64,000 nucleotides of DNA from Anseranas semipalmata (taxonomy: Eukaryota; Chordata; Aves; Anseriformes; Anseranatidae): positions 62,001-126,000 of the forward strand of contig VXAA01003162.1 of the NCBI GenBank assembly GCA_013399115.1, read 5' to 3'. Below the pieces are notes generated by a model. The model had not been told where the DNA came from. It did no database searches and saw nothing but the letters and a program-made list of their open reading frames with translations. The translations under genes were made by a program, and so were the position numbers. Numbering within the stretch: position 1 is the first letter of the stretch; every line of letters begins with the position of its first letter. Positions 47,487-62,159 of this stretch are shown here, one piece after another.

Positions 47487-50400
47487 CTAACCAAAATCAA
47501 TACTTCGCTCCTCTCCTTTGAACAGCTGTGTAGTCTCAGCTGTAGCTGCTCCATGGAATAGAACGAGTAGACTTGTGCTAACAGAATCAGACCACACTAA
47601 AATAACCAGACAAATATTGCAAGACATATGTGAGTTAGTACGTAGAGAGAACAATAGATGAACATGCTGTACTTCTCAACAGAATAAGTACAATACAGGA
47701 TTTAACTGTTTGGGATATCATGCCATTTGTGTTTCAGTCCTTCTATAGAAAAAGTCACATTTAAATGCTTACCCTGTCCTTTGACTCTCCTCCTGTCTAG
47801 CAGTGATAAATTTGGTGTTTGTTTGGAATTGGAGGAGGTTGAACAAGCTGATTCGTAGAAGCTGAAGGATAATTTCAATGCAAACCTTCAGGTACACATG
47901 TAGCCTATATTCACTGAGAGAATCTTTCCATCTTTTTTTTTTTAATTTGATCTTTCATACAATTAAGCATGAGGAAAATCTTGTGTATTTATACGAACTA
48001 TTCATGAATGATGTCTAAAAGGTCTTAACTTTATAGAAATGTATACTATTTATCAGTAGATCTCAAAGGACTTCATGAGCAATGACAGTACCATTCCTTC
48101 ATCATCACCAATGAGAAAGTTAAGACAAAGAAGGGGGAATGGAACCACCATATGGAATATGATGTACTTAGAATTACTACACTGAAATTGCCCTTCAGTC
48201 TGTAAATCAAGATTGCTCACCTTGCTAAATCCCAATAGAGCACTACTCAGTGTAGTAGAGAGGAGATGGATAGAATGGGCTTTGAGATTTGGCTTTTCCA
48301 GGTGAAGGTTGAAACACTGATAGTGCAGTAATCTCAGTAAAGGATCTGAGGAAGAACTAGTTTTAACTCATCTTAAAGCAGTCTGACTTTTGGACAAAAT
48401 GAAATAAAAATGTTTTACTGTTATTTGTGTTTCTTTGCTGGACTTATGTAAAGCAAACGTAAAGCAAAACCAGCAAAGCACAATTCTAGTAACTGAGCTG
48501 TTTCCTGCTACCTCAGGCCCCCTTTACAGAACAGCTCTAGGAACACACAAAACACATTTTACACTGGACAAAAGCCAAATCTGAAACAATGCTAGATTTG
48601 AAAGTCTCCTGAACAGACTGGCTATGTTCCTTACCTTTTGTTTTGTGTGGGTGGTGGCTTAATCTAGCTCCCAATAAAAGTTACATTGCTGAGGAACAGG
48701 GAGCCCAGCAGTGCTGATACTTCCTTGCAAGTTAACCTCAATTTTCATCAAGCGTGTTTGTGGCTGAGCTGTTCTACACACAATTTCACTCCCCCAATTA
48801 AAAAAAAAAAAAAAAAAAAAAAAAGTAGCATCTCCTGCCTGTTAGGTCAAACTATTTATACAGTGAAATATTTCTATAGTTTTGAAATCACAGGAAAACG
48901 TTTTGGAACACATTTGGGAAGTGACATCCAGGCCTATTTCTGATACTCGTTAAACTCATCTCACATAAACTACACTGCACCTTGATTTTCTAAATTAGGA
49001 TAATTCCTGCAACTTGATCATGGACAGTGCAAGCTGCTCCATCCATCATGCTGTCTCCAACTCTCTGGGAGGAATTCCCCTGAACACGGGAGAAAATTGG
49101 GGAAACAATTTTTTTTTAATATTGTGATATGACTGCAGAGCAGCTCAAGGGGCCGCTGGAGGCAGGAGGGACTTACTGAAGACTTCACTGGTGATCTGGT
49201 TTGAATTAGTAGCCACATCTTACTGTTTCTTACTCTGAAACACTTCACGACACACCTCTAGTGCAGACCCCCTTGGGACAAGCCTTTAGGTAGGAGCAGA
49301 GAGGAATCTCGCTGTGTTTTGTTTCTCAGCAGGGAGGACCGTTACCACTGGTAACATTTTCCTCCTTCTGTATGCCTTTGTATGGCAGCAAGAGAGATTT
49401 TATCACTTGCTTTGTTACCACCTAACTGTAGAATAAGGCACTTGATTTGCATTTCTTATAATATTTTACAATGTATGAGGGATAATATTTTTGTTGAGTT
49501 GTTAAATATTGACAATAGTCCCACCCTATTTATCAAATACTGACAGCTGACCAAGCAGAGGAGTAAAAATGATTTGGAAATTTGGATCATCTTCAAGTCT
49601 TTAAATACATTTCTAGAAGTTGGAGGTTTTCCCAGTTCACACAGCTACTCTAATAGCTAGAAATAGTTTCTCCCCTCCTTATGCCAAGAACTCAATTAAG
49701 AAATATATAGCAGAAGGAAAGGACTTTAAGAGAGCTGAATTCTTGTAACAGTTTTTGACAAAAAAAAAAAAAAAGAAAAAGAAAAAGAAAAAAGGAAAGA
49801 TCTTTTCCTGAAAGCAGTCAACATCACTGAAAATTAGGCCTGAATCAAACATAGCCCTGAATTTGTAAATATGGGGGATTCGGGACAGAGGTGCTGGGGT
49901 TGAGCAATGGCTCAGAACATCAGATCTTCCAGCTCCTTCCAGTGCCTTTCTTCAGCCATGTTCTCTCCAAGATCTCAGCTCTGCTTTTGGGTGGAGTGCT
50001 CACTTTATTGTCAGTGCAAACACTGAACTTGTTTGAACACAGTGTGAACTCCTCCTAGGAGTGACCAAGTAAAACCATGGCTCTATGACAGATATTACCG
50101 TTCTTTGCGAGCAACATTCTGCATGAGAACAGCAGTTCTGAGATTCAGTGACCATCAGCAAGTATAAACTTTTACCAAGTACTGCAAAATTAAGAACAGA
50201 ATAGAAATTAATTGTCTTGCTTAACTACCAGAAGTATATTAACCTAGTAGAAAAACCTTAGTGAAGAAAATGCTCTAGTCTTTCATTAGTGATATCCATA
50301 CATGCAGCACATTTAAGGTTGCTGATAATGTATAGCCTCTTTGTAAAAGTAAACAATTTTCTTTAGACTATGTAAGAAAAGGGGAAAACTTCCATAGGCT

Positions 50401-51733
50401 TAGGCTATAAACCTATATAGTTCAAAAAAGCTGGAACTTGATTACCAGATTTTAGAGGATGGAGAGAGAAGTTAGTATTTGCTTCTTAGAAGTCCAGGTA
50501 GAAGGATAAGGCAGAAAACCTAGATTGTAGTTTTGTTCTGCCACTGATTTACTGTATAAACGAATTCACACAGCCTCCAGAATGCAGTTAGTCCCAGTTG
50601 TGATGGGAATACGTCAAAGGAAACATGTTTCTAATGAGCATGAAGATACTTACCCAGATAAACCTGAGAATCTCTTAAAATAATACAATATAAACATCCT
50701 TTTGGCTTTTTTTTTTTCTTTTTGTAGATCTCTCTTCTTATGAACTGTATTCTTAATTAATGTACTCATATGCAGCAACGGACATCAAGAAGCCAGATCT
50801 ACTGTATTTCCATGTATAAACCCACAAATCTAATGAGCAGATCCATAAAACTTGAAAGATAAGATCTGTTTTATAGCAAATAGACCAATGCAGAAAAGAC
50901 CCAAACCTGTCCCTGCCTGTTTCAAACAATGAGATAATTTTAGTTCCAGACAAGCTATTTCCTAACATTATCTAAACTTTAGCTCATAAAAGTTTATGGA
51001 CTCAACTTCCAAACAGAGTAAGAAAACAATGGATCTAAGTATCTTCACTAATGATAACCCCATTTCAGTGCCACATGGTTACTGACTGTAGCGAAGATAG
51101 CTCATTTTACCCAGATCTACCAATAGCTTATTCATCCTATTTTATTTTATGAAATCACAGCAAGGAAGTAAAATTTGTCAGGTGTAGGTTAAATTCCCCA
51201 CCCCACAGAACTTACAGATAGTGTCCCCAGTCAATATATGCGATGGTGCTCATACAACGAGTCTTTCCAGTAGAACTACTCACCCAGGTAAAACTTGGCA
51301 TGTGTTTTCAGTACAGGATGTTAAGGTGTGAACAACAGGAGACAAAGAAGGAATATTGATTATGAAGATAAGTGCTGATTTTTGTAATGGTATTTGAATG
51401 TAATTTCCGTTTGGTAATACAGTTGTACAATTGCATTTTTTCATAACATTACTGTATTTTCATTTTACTAAGGAGGACAGAGTGGGAGACCTCTCACAAC
51501 ACTTGCTTTTGCTCCACCCCCTCTTCCTCGCGGTGCATTTTGGCATTTCCATTTTTACCAAAAGTCAAGGAATGTCCAGTTCCATATTTACATACAGCAC
51601 ATGCAGGCCCATTGATACCCTAAATCAAATGAAGAATTTATGCCAACAGTTTTGTAAGTAACCAATGCCTCAGGTAAGGTTCTGCTCTGACTTACACCTC
51701 TGCAATGTTCAATCTGAAGATGCGAAGCTGGAG
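47487..51733. other. Intergenic sequence after TEKT5, no gene seen
   Basis: AT-rich, with a 25-nt poly-A at 48800-48824 and a purine (A-rich, GAAAAA) tract at 49760-49799. Open frames here are short and unrecognised. Confidence 0.6.
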
Positions 51734-51761
51734 TCAAACCTTCAGGTCTTTGAAGGTTTGA
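51734..51761. repeat. Perfect 11-bp inverted repeat next to CR1
   Basis: TCAAACCTTCA (51734-51744) and TGAAGGTTTGA (51751-51761) are exact reverse complements around a 6-nt loop. The hairpin ends about 35 nt before the 3' end of a CR1 copy. Confidence 0.7.
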
Positions 51762-51795
51762 ATCATTCTGCAGCTGGTCCATCAGCAAACTGATT

Positions 51796-52200
51796 TCACA
51801 GAATCACAGAGCAGCTGAGGTTGGAAGGGACCTCTGGAGATCTTCTAGTCCAACCACCCCCCTGCTCAGAGCAGTCAACTAGAGCACATTGCCAGGGCTG
51901 TGTCCAGTCAGGTTTTGGGTATTACTAAGGATGGAGATGCTACGACCTCTCTGGGTTGCCTGTTCCAGTGTTTGATAACCCTCACAGTAAATAAGCTTTT
52001 TTTCATGTTTAAATAGAATTTCCTGTATTTTCAACTGATCCTTCTCTACCAAGTCTAAGTCCTCTCTTGCTCCAGACCTTCCCACTGGTCTCAAGGACCT
52101 GGGATTCCTGAGGGCAAATCTTACCAATAAAGACCAAAGGCAAAGAAGGCATTAAATACTTCTTCAGAGTATATGCTGTACCTTCTTGGAGACAGAGCCA
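51796..52200 (-). mobile_element. CR1 LINE fragment, old copy (minus orientation)
   Basis: The + strand begins CACAGAATCACAGAG..GGTTGGAAGGGACCTCTGGAG, the reverse complement of the CR1 3' end. CR1-like sequence continues through CCTCTCTGGGTTGCCTGTTCCAG to about 52020. From about 52050 it changes to another repeat-like stretch (GGCAAAGAAGGCATTAAATAC). The reverse transcriptase frame is not readable, so the copy is diverged or internally deleted. Its 5' limit is uncertain. Confidence 0.75.
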
Positions 52201-55200
52201 GCATTTAAGTATAACCAACCAGTTAGCTCATTTTGCTTCATTCACTGTTTTCAGAACTGTACATCTGTTCTTCATTGTTGTTTGGAGATAGGAAGGAAAA
52301 CTTAAGTTGATACTTAAGTGGTACACCCACCCTTCTCCCTAAGGAAGACATCTTAAAAAATTTTTTCAGCCTGTGTGTCAGCCTGGAAGTTTTTAAACCA
52401 GAACACATTGCTCAGTCCCTAGCATGGACAAACTATTAACTATGACCCTCAGAAAAAATAATAATCTCTCAGAAGACCCATTTTTGAAACAATATCGAGT
52501 ATAAACAATTCAAACCTATGTCCCTGGGCTTTTTAAATCTGAATTTGAATCTAGACACAATCTGAACTCTCAAGACATCCCCAACCTGTACTGCTAGTTC
52601 TGCCTCAGAACATGATTGGTGCTTATTTTTGTATAGTAGTAACACGCAGGAGCCCCAGGAGATCTGTAGTTTACACTCCATATGCACATGATGATGATGA
52701 TAACATTATCATCATTAATCAAAATACGTGATAATGATATATTCTCACATACAGAAGGGGTCAGAATCTGCAGGTTCCCTGGCACAGTTAATGACTACTG
52801 ACAACGTGGGCCCCAGGGTAGGATGGTGGGCACAACAGATCTACAAACCAAAAAGGATTCTCTGGGATTTTTTTTCCCCCTAGAAATAACAGGCATGAAT
52901 TGAACACACAATGAATGGGCATTTCCCTGACATAACCGAACCCCTGTTAGCTTTTGGAAATAATGCCAGAGCACACACATCTAAATTCTGTTCACAGCAG
53001 AGATAAGATTTGAGACTTCTGTCTCCTTCAATCCTGGTATGAAAATTTTCTGCTAGATGATTGAGTTTTTAACCCACAAGCAGCTATGATACACCATTGT
53101 CACTACACCCTATGATTTTTGGACCATCTTTCTTCAAGAAAGCATAAAGGTCAACACCTTGTATAAGAGGTTACTCAAAACATGAGTGGTAACATAGTAA
53201 AAGCAGACACACCAGCGATAAACAAAAGCAAAAGCAGGTGGCTCTGGTTCCCTACACCAAAGCAGTAGTCAAAGTAGTAGTGTACGAACTACCATGACAT
53301 TTTCAGCTTATTTCTGCATTTCTTCCCCTCAAATTCTTTTTTTTTTTAATAGAAGGAAACATCCCGAGTAGATTACAGGCTTCTTTTTCAAACCAAAGGA
53401 CTCATTTCTTACAGTAAAGGCACAACCAATTCCAACAATGAAAGAAAAGTTACCAAATGACAAATAAATAATGCTTTACTGTGCAATAAAGAATTTAAAT
53501 TTTATAGACAATGTAAAACAGCAAATCTTTCCTCTACTGCACATTGCTTTGAAGTGTTAAAGAATGGTAGAAATTTCAGCATCACTGAATTACAATCCCC
53601 CAGCAAGTAAGAACATGCACTGTATTTCCTCAAGTCATAAAACAACCGCTGCCTCCTTATTACGTGTGTTGCCAGTTCAGATCTGTTCTCTGGCCTCAGG
53701 CCTGCTGAAAGCCATGCAATAAAACAAACCTTCTATTAAAATGTAGTCAGGAGAATAAGACACAGGTCAGACTGGTCTGAATATTATTTGCTGAAGGAAA
53801 GACCGTCCTAACTATTTGGACTTTACAGCTCTTATTATTTTTCAACTAAAATCCATAAATGTTTACCCACTCTTCCTATGATGTCCTTTGATCTCCTACA
53901 TTTTTATTTTTAAAAACACAGATAACATTCCTTTATCCCTAATAGACAAATATGTAGAGGAGACAACACAGTAGTTTAAACTTTTGTTTGGATGTTCTCT
54001 GAGGATTTATAAACACCAAGGCAGTCCTTCACTGGCTGCCAATGCAAAGAAATTCAAGCTTATATAAAATACCCTGGAGTATTTTATCTAAGGCTGACCT
54101 ACACTATACAAGTGAGAGTCCCAATCAGTTTTTTTTAAAGGCATTTACTGCTGTATTACTATCATTGAAGCCACCAATATTGAATGGAATTTTTAAAGCA
54201 GAAAAAAAGGAAGGGAAATGTCTAAATAAACAAGGCAGAGGTTGTCTTCTGGTGGGAAATTTCTTAATGTTGTGAAACAAACATTCATAAGAAGATTCAG
54301 CACAAGAAAACGAGGCTTTATGCAAACAAAAGACAGTGGTGAAAATAACCTCTAGGTCAGACGGCACAGAGCAAAGCGTGGTCAGGAAGGTGTTGGGTCA
54401 CAGCAAGAGCAGGGAGCTACAGTGAAACTGCAGGGCACTGAGCAGCAGGGGCTGATGCACTGAACAGCTTCGCGGTTACAGTCGCAAGAGCCACCCTGCA
54501 ACGCCGCTGATTGACTAGATCACAGCCATCCTGCAACAAGCCCTGCTTGTAGCCTGTGCATCCCAGTTGGGTCCTTTGCCTTCGTACGCAAGAAGGAAAG
54601 GTGCTGATTGAACTGGTATCTGATACTGGTGGGCTCGGGCTGCGCACCGAGGCACCTCGGCTGCCGCAGTGTAACTAAGGCACTGTGGGAGGAAGAGACA
54701 ATGTTGTTTTAAAAGCTCTGCTTCAGAAACAAAAACAGTCATGTTACTACAAACATGCAACAAAGAGAGGAGTGTTCATCCCCTCCTATCGCATCTGTGC
54801 CCTGCAGGCAATGTTCTGAGAGAAGTCTGTGAAACTTGTACTTGCAGCTATCTCAGACAGCTCCACCTATAACTGCCTCAGCCCTGGCTCTGCTGGTACC
54901 TGACACCATGCCAGAAATGTGTACGTGACCCCTAATGTTCCTGCAGAGTACTGGCAGTGTTTAACTAGCGAGCATTTACAAACATGCCGTACAGGAAAAC
55001 AAGGTAAACATGAAAATGGCTTCGGGAGTTTCATTTGCATCTGCCGCATCCATTCACCTGCAGCACGGGGAGCTAGACGCCCCAACACCGCTGCGCCTCT
55101 CGGGGAAGGGCTCTGCGGCTGCCCTAATGCAGCCCCATGGCCAGGCCGTTTGTGGTACCCCTGCACTGCAGGTGCTGCTGTGGCTTCAGCCCATGCAACG

Positions 55201-58200
55201 AGGTCATTAAATGCTAGCCAAGGACTTTCGTATGTGTTTTAGAGCCAAAACTGAGCTCCACACTACTGTGGTTGCTGCATTATCTCCATTAGTTGTAGTA
55301 CTGTTGGATGGCTTTGTTGCGATCTCTGTCCTCTCAGCCATTCTCTCCTCCAGCACCAGCATTTCCTAGACCTCGGTGATCCTAACCTGTAAGTGACATT
55401 AGCAATACAGCTGTTGCCCCACCGGCCCCAGGTTCCTTGCCCCAGGGTCTATTCCCAATCCCACCCCTCCGAGAAACAAAAGGGGCCGGCTGCAGAGCTC
55501 AGCCATCCCTTGTGAAGGGAAGACGAGATGCAGCAACCACACGGCTGGCCCATTGATGGCAGGTTGGCCAAGCCCAGCGGGTGGAATTCAGAGTGAGCTA
55601 CCCACAAGCATCCTTTGTGTTACATTTTACTAGATCACAGGAGATGTTGGCTAACTGACTAAAAATATTTACATACACAAATCAAATCATCATCTTGGTT
55701 TGTGCTGCTTTTGGTTGCTTGTAAAAGCGATCTATCCATATGGCTAAGGAGGACTGCAGGTCCCTTGTTTCCACAGCCTGTCGACTTCAACATTGCTCAG
55801 CATCACACAGCACTGGTCAGTGCACTTCAGGGACCTGTGGTGGCTGACAGTTTCCCCATTTGTTACCACAGTTTTTACAATCAGCTGTGCCAAAACCTAC
55901 CATCACCATCGCTGCAGAATTATTCAAAGGCATGAGAAGTGGCTGGTGAAGAGAAATCTGAAAACCCCATCCCTGTGTGCATTCCCCATGCCCTAACAGT
56001 GAGGAGCCACCAAGAAAACCCAGTTATGCATGCAGCCATTGCAGAACTGGGCTTGTGCTCTTACTGGTTCAGTTCAGATGGTTAAACTAGCTGTTGAAAT
56101 TGCAGCTGCTTGTTCTAACCTGCCTCTAGCGAGCTCTAGTCTGCACCACTGCTGGCTCCTTGTCCATACAGCCTGTCCCTGCTCCTTGGGAGCTACAACA
56201 CACTCTTCTCTTCCCACTGACACTCCCTTCTGCTTGCTCCCGCTCCGCGGCCTCACTTCACCTTTCTCATGTAAGAAAAGAGCACAGCCCTTGCCAGGCG
56301 CCTCCCTGCAGCCAGCTGATGTACCAAAGGGCACCAGCATGCCTCCATTTCATGCAGGAAAATATGTATCTAGTAGACTCAGGGAAAAAGTTATTAGATG
56401 CCAGTGCTGTCTGCACAAATGCGATGCACAAATGCTGTCTGCACTGTGCAGCCTCCTCGATGTCTACAAACATACTCCTATGAAGTAGGAAGTCCCAAAA
56501 GCAAAATTCAGCCAGAAAGCCAATCATTTAAGTGGAAAGTGCCACCAAATCTACATGGGCTCAGTGGTACTATAGCAATTAGGACTGATGTATAACCCAT
56601 GCTTAAAGCAAAGCAAGTTTAATGACTAATTGCTAACGTATGTCCCATATCATGCATCACAACATATGCTCCCTGTTCCAGAACTTCAAAGCTGTGCTTA
56701 TTCCTTAAATCTCCCAGAGGAAGAGTTCATCTGTACAAGTTTAGTAACTAATTAGTTGTATGCATTGTACTGAGCATGAATGGATTTGCCCAATAAAATA
56801 CCAGTTCATATATTTGTCCTCATGTTTGTCAGTCTGTGTAGAGAGACTACTGGTTTACAGCTAGATGGAGGAATGCCTGTTAAAAAATGTATTCTGAATA
56901 CTTCGGTCAAGATTTTTGGCATAGCTGAGGTTTCCTGTGTCCTGAACACAGGACAGACAATACGTGCCTAAGCAAACAAAGCCATTTTACTAAAGTCACA
57001 ACTCTATACAAGGAGAAACTCCGGAATAATACTGCCTAGCAGAGAAGTTAAGTGCTCGGGGAGACCGTTGAGTGGGTTTGGCTTGTTTGTTAACCTGCAA
57101 GTGATGTGCAAGGCTTTGTTGCTAAACAAATCATTAGGGGGTGGTGGACAACATTAGTTTTTCCCCTCATCTGCAGTTTGCGCAGCAGAGCTAACAGACT
57201 TGCCAAGCAGACAGCCCCAAAGGACACATTATTTTTTGTACCCCAGCTGAAAGTGCTTATGCAGAAGAACCACTACCTGCTTCTCCCCAGGGCAGCTAAA
57301 TCATAGCTATGCATTGGAGAGCTGCACAGTTTCTATATGTAAACATTTAAGCACCATGATTTATTACTAGTAGATAGCTCCAGCATGTTAATGTCCATTT
57401 ATCTTTCTTATTCCTAGAACAGAAGAACTATTCTTGGTATGGAACATCTACAACAGAGTGTATGCTGCCAGGCAGATTTACCTACTTAGGGCCACCACTT
57501 TGTATTCAGACCTGTCATAATCTTGTGAGTGCCCTGGCACATGGCACTGAGCCTGGTGGCAACAGTGTTTAATACCTCAAGCGAAGCAGAGGCAGGGCTC
57601 TCCAACTGGGAATATTCAAGGCACAGGTGTGGGGAAGGAAGAACAAGTCTCCCTTATTTACTGATGAAGTTTTCATGCTTTAGATACTTCAAAAACAATA
57701 GCAAGAGATGCGTGCAAGTCTTAGAACAGCAATACAGACTACTACAGTTAGCTGAAGACAGTTCCCAGCTTTAAATACAGACTTCCTTAGGATGACTTTC
57801 ACTGGAATCAGCATCTCTTTCCTGCTTGAAACTAGTAATCAACACGCACAGACTACAACAGCAGCACTAACTTGCTATTTTCTTTTACAGAGCAGAGAAA
57901 GATTCACAAAGCACAGAAATACAACTATTGAAGTCAGTACTGACAAAGCTATGGACCATAGATATTTAAAATGAGTTTATCGTGACATTACCTGACCTTT
58001 TCTTCCAGGAAGATTAACTTTACAGGGAAAAATAATCCAAGGTAATGTTGTTTGGCTCGGCAGATGTCTTTATGACTTAGAGAAGAATTGCTGTAAAGTT
58101 AGGTATAAAGTTGGATTTTTTTTTTCTGGTCTCCAACCATTTTATCATTCCAAAGGACAGTATTCACTTTTAAAATAGCAATTTTCTTACTGCCATTGAA

Positions 58201-61200
58201 GCAGACTCAAAATCTTAATTGCCCATCCACAGCCTTTCACAAGCATCTTCCTGCAAGCTCATTTTATCTCAGGTGCCAAGACCAGGGAGCTACTCTTTTA
58301 ACAGTGGGCTAATCGATTTGGAGTCATGAATCAAATTGTTTCACTACCCAAGGAAAAAATTTTTTCTCCATCACTCACACTCACAGCCATGCATTGACTG
58401 ACTTGGCTGCTCCTTGGCATGCAGCCCTGGCAAAACAAGCAGTGACTGCCACCCAGAGCACAGTAAGTGTTGAAAAGGCTTTTAAGAAAGAAGAAAATTG
58501 GTACACTACTAGCGAAAGACAAGTGGTGGGAAAAGAACATCTCACCAGCCAGGAAGAGTAACTTGGAACAAGTTGTAGAAGAATGGGGGGAAAAAAACGT
58601 GTACTGGCAAAACAGGGGCAGGGGAAGATGTTGAGAGAGGCAGTTAAAGAAGTCAGCATAGTTTTATCATATGCATGAGGAAAGTGGAGAATGTAATACT
58701 TACCATCCAAATTCTTTCTTGCAGAAGGCATTTCCTTCCTGCCTGAAGGATTCAGCAGTGGTAGCTTGAGCACATTGTGACCTTTGCTTTTCAGCTCGTC
58801 TCTGTAATGAAGTGAAAGAATTGCAATGAATAGCATCAGCTGCAGAATAAATATAGTGATTTTTCAGTCTTAGGCACTGACAATGAGATATTCCAGAACT
58901 GCAATTCAGGCTGCGGTATACAGTTATGCTAAGCATTCACTGCAAAACCATATGTGCTTTATTACGTCCTCCCTGTTCCCTTGCTTGCTTCTGTACAGCA
59001 TGGTCTTATCCCTGGACTCATTGTGGTATTTTACATTTGGATATTTTACAGTTCTTCCCCAAGCCACTACAGAAAAACAGGTCTGTGCTTTAGAAATACT
59101 CATGGAAAGTGTGTTCAAGGGGAACCAGAATTTGAATGATTTTTTTGCTTGCTTCCTTACATCAAAACAATCATGCTGCAAACCATGTTAAGAATACAGC
59201 TCCAGCTGACAGCTAATTTTAAAGCACTTCCACAGGTGTGTTGAAGGTGAAGATCTGGGTAATATACTCAGTTAATAGTACAAAGTTCAATTTGTAAAGG
59301 GAAGAAATTGATATCCTTCCCTTGTGAGCAGAAGCAGAAGGAAGTGACACTGACAGATCAGTGAGAATCACTCAAACAACTTGTGTTGATGGTGGTTACC
59401 AGCCACCCAGCCATTACTTACAGAAATCTGTCTGACTGTTGAGTATTGATTCTGGATGCAATAGGCTCTAGTACCATCGCTGTGGGTGCCCATTTATTTT
59501 GGGGATGGAAAGTGATGTTCTATTACTGTTAAAGGCCTTTTGCACCAAGTCTGAACACTGCTGAATCGGAATAGCCTCTGAACAGGCTTATAAAGGAGTA
59601 AGATTTTTTTTAAAGTAAACTCCACTTTCAGCAATGACAGGACAGGAAAAAAAAAAAGTCAATCACTGCTGTAGTTGCTCCTCTGCCTGTTGGACCCTTT
59701 AATCTTTATGAGATATAGCTCATCAGTAGTCCAGATGCTACTGAAATGTGTGTGACATTTCTTTCTTCAGGAAAACAGTCTGGGATTTATACTAGGTACA
59801 ATGTCCGACTCTCTGGGCATGTCTAATCATTCTGAATATTTCTCATCACATATGATTACCAATCAACTTCATCATAATCAAACTTCAAGTTGTTATATGT
59901 TGCAAAGCTAGGAGAAAACCGTCTCTTCCACAAGTGTTTTGCATTCTTCTCTTTAGAAATGTCAGGGTGTCAACAGAAAACAAAGTAGTAGCTTGTTTCC
60001 ATTTTTGCTTTGCTGAGCGCACTAAACAAGTGGCCTCTTACATGCTGGACAGGAAAAAAATGAAAGTAATTAAAATGCCAATTTTATTATTTTCAGACTC
60101 CTCACATACAGAACATTCCTCAACACTAGCAAAGCTAACACCCATTTATTTAAAAAGTGAAATCCTTCTAAGAATCTGGAAAAGCCTTGAGGAATTTTCT
60201 CCATCTCTCTGGGGTGAAAAATGCCCAATGTTTCTACACAATATTACTCAAACTAATCTTCCCCCCCCAAAAAAAACCTTCTACTTGCCAAGTTTTTTTT
60301 TCCCCCCAATCCTTAAAACACAGAAACTTGTATTGAGAGAAATATGAAAGGAATCAAAGAGATTGTGTTGTGCCAGAAGTCCTCCTTTCTCCACCCTCAC
60401 TGCACTTATCTGGAAAGCATCTGGCAAACAAATCCATTGATAGCTTAGAAAAGCCTTTTATCTATCCTTGTGGGCTTAAAAGTGGATAGCATACACATTT
60501 CATTAACTCATTGTACATTTCCTTTATATTATTCCCACTTTGAAAACATAAGAGTACAGCAGAATACCTACCATGCTCCTAGAAAAAGGACTTTCCTGGT
60601 AAGGCTGCGCAAAACCCAAGTTAATAAAACTTGCAGGACAGAGCACCAGCTATATTGCTTCGACACCATCCTCTCAATGGCAGCATGAAGACACACCAGC
60701 ACACGGAGCCTACCTGACTCCAGCTGGGACTAGTGCTCATTATTTGGTTATGCTGGATCAACTACACCCATACCCCATACCTCATTTTACTGCCTTATTC
60801 TTTCCTTTACACCACATTTCCCCAGTCTTTGGGGCACTTATGCAGCTGGATTGCTGCTGAACATAGTGAAAAGGAGCAGAACTAGGTCCAAACAGGTTCT
60901 GTATGTGTTGCTGGGCTCTCCCATGAACCACACTCCCCATTTCCCACATACCTGGTGTTACAAATAATGAACAGTGGAGTTCAGTTCTCATTAAAATGCT
61001 GTTACATTCAAATGTGTAGAAGGGCTTTGTTAAATACAGAGGAAGAGTTTTTATGGCTCCCTTAGAGCATGTTGAATGTTCACTATAAAATATGACTGTT
61101 GCCTGGACAAAGCTGGTAGGCAGCTTACTTACAGAAATACCATCAAAGTGAATGACTACCAAATGAAACCATTCTATAGTCTTCCGAAAGAAAACCAACC

Positions 61201-62067
61201 TACAGAAAGTAGTCAACATACAATTAATCAGAATTATCAGGAGTAAAAGCGGGTTTAGTAGAAGCTATGTAATTGCTTATTTATTTGTGATTTTTTTTGG
61301 AGGTGTGTCTGGAAAAACAAGACAGAAGCCAAGTTTCTGAGAGTCAGACAGACCTGCTTCTCTTCTTCCTTCAGCAAGGCCAGCATGCATGTGTACACGT
61401 GCATGCCCACACTTTCAAGGAAGCGACACAGAAAGGAACACCTTCACACCTCCATCCTCACAGACTACAGCAGAGAAATCAAAGGCGTGAGATCTCTTCA
61501 TAAACACAAAAAGTAGTATTTGCTATTAAAACTATAAAAATACACACACATCGTATCTAGACATTAAACTGGCAGGTTGGGAGCACCATGCAAATAAATG
61601 CTGGTCCTCCCAGACCTGATTCATCCCGTATGATATTAAACCAGATCCTTGGTCTCCCACTTTCTCCTGTGTTCAGTTAAAACTGAAGTTTATATAGCTG
61701 AAACTCTTTATGGTATGGCAGCATTTGGAATGGCCCCTTAGTCCATTAGACCACTGTACAAACAGTCCCAGTTGCCCCAGAAGGTTACAGTTCTTGCCTT
61801 AAAGATACTATAGGTGAAGTGGAGTTTTTCACCATTGGTATCAATGGGAAGGAGGTGCAGGTTCAGAGATGGACCAAAGACTTTGGCTACTGAAACTCAA
61901 CATTTACATTTGACCCCCTTATTATAGCCCTGGCACAGCTACTCACACAGACCACTGTCCCTAATTCAGTTGACTTCTGAAATATCTTCCAAGTTGCAAA
62001 CTAGATACTCCAAGTTTTCAACAACATTTCAGTCATTACATCCTAAGGGAATAATTTTATTTGGGTA
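52201..62067. other. Intergenic sequence, no gene recognised
   Basis: Base composition is richer in G+C at 54.4-56.4 kb. Unrecognised open frames of 100-150 codons occur at 54919-55242, 56030-56488, 59934-60347 and (minus) 58381-58836 and 60782-61219. None has a domain, transmembrane pattern or splice context that I can defend. EMP2, the expected next gene, is not seen; distal non-coding first exons cannot be excluded. Confidence 0.5.
52690..52716. repeat. (ATG)n run folding back as an inverted repeat
   Basis: ATGATGATAA and TTATCATCAT, 10-bp exact reverse complements, flank a 2-nt centre at 52694-52715, within a short ATG microsatellite. Confidence 0.6.
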
Positions 62068-62159
62068 ACAGAATCACAGAATCACAGAATTGTTCAGGTT
62101 GGAAGAGACCTCCAAGATCACCTAGTCCAACCTCTGACCTAACTCTAACAAGGCCCACA

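Noticed and set aside
56030..56488. 152-codon open frame in the intergenic region, with overlapping frames on both strands
   Set aside because: Several overlapping frames are open because of local GC content. No family motif, signal peptide or membrane pattern is clear.
60261..60306. C8/A-run followed by T9/C6 run as a possible inverted repeat
   Set aside because: The arms are not reverse complements (C pairs with no G tract), so it is low-complexity sequence only.
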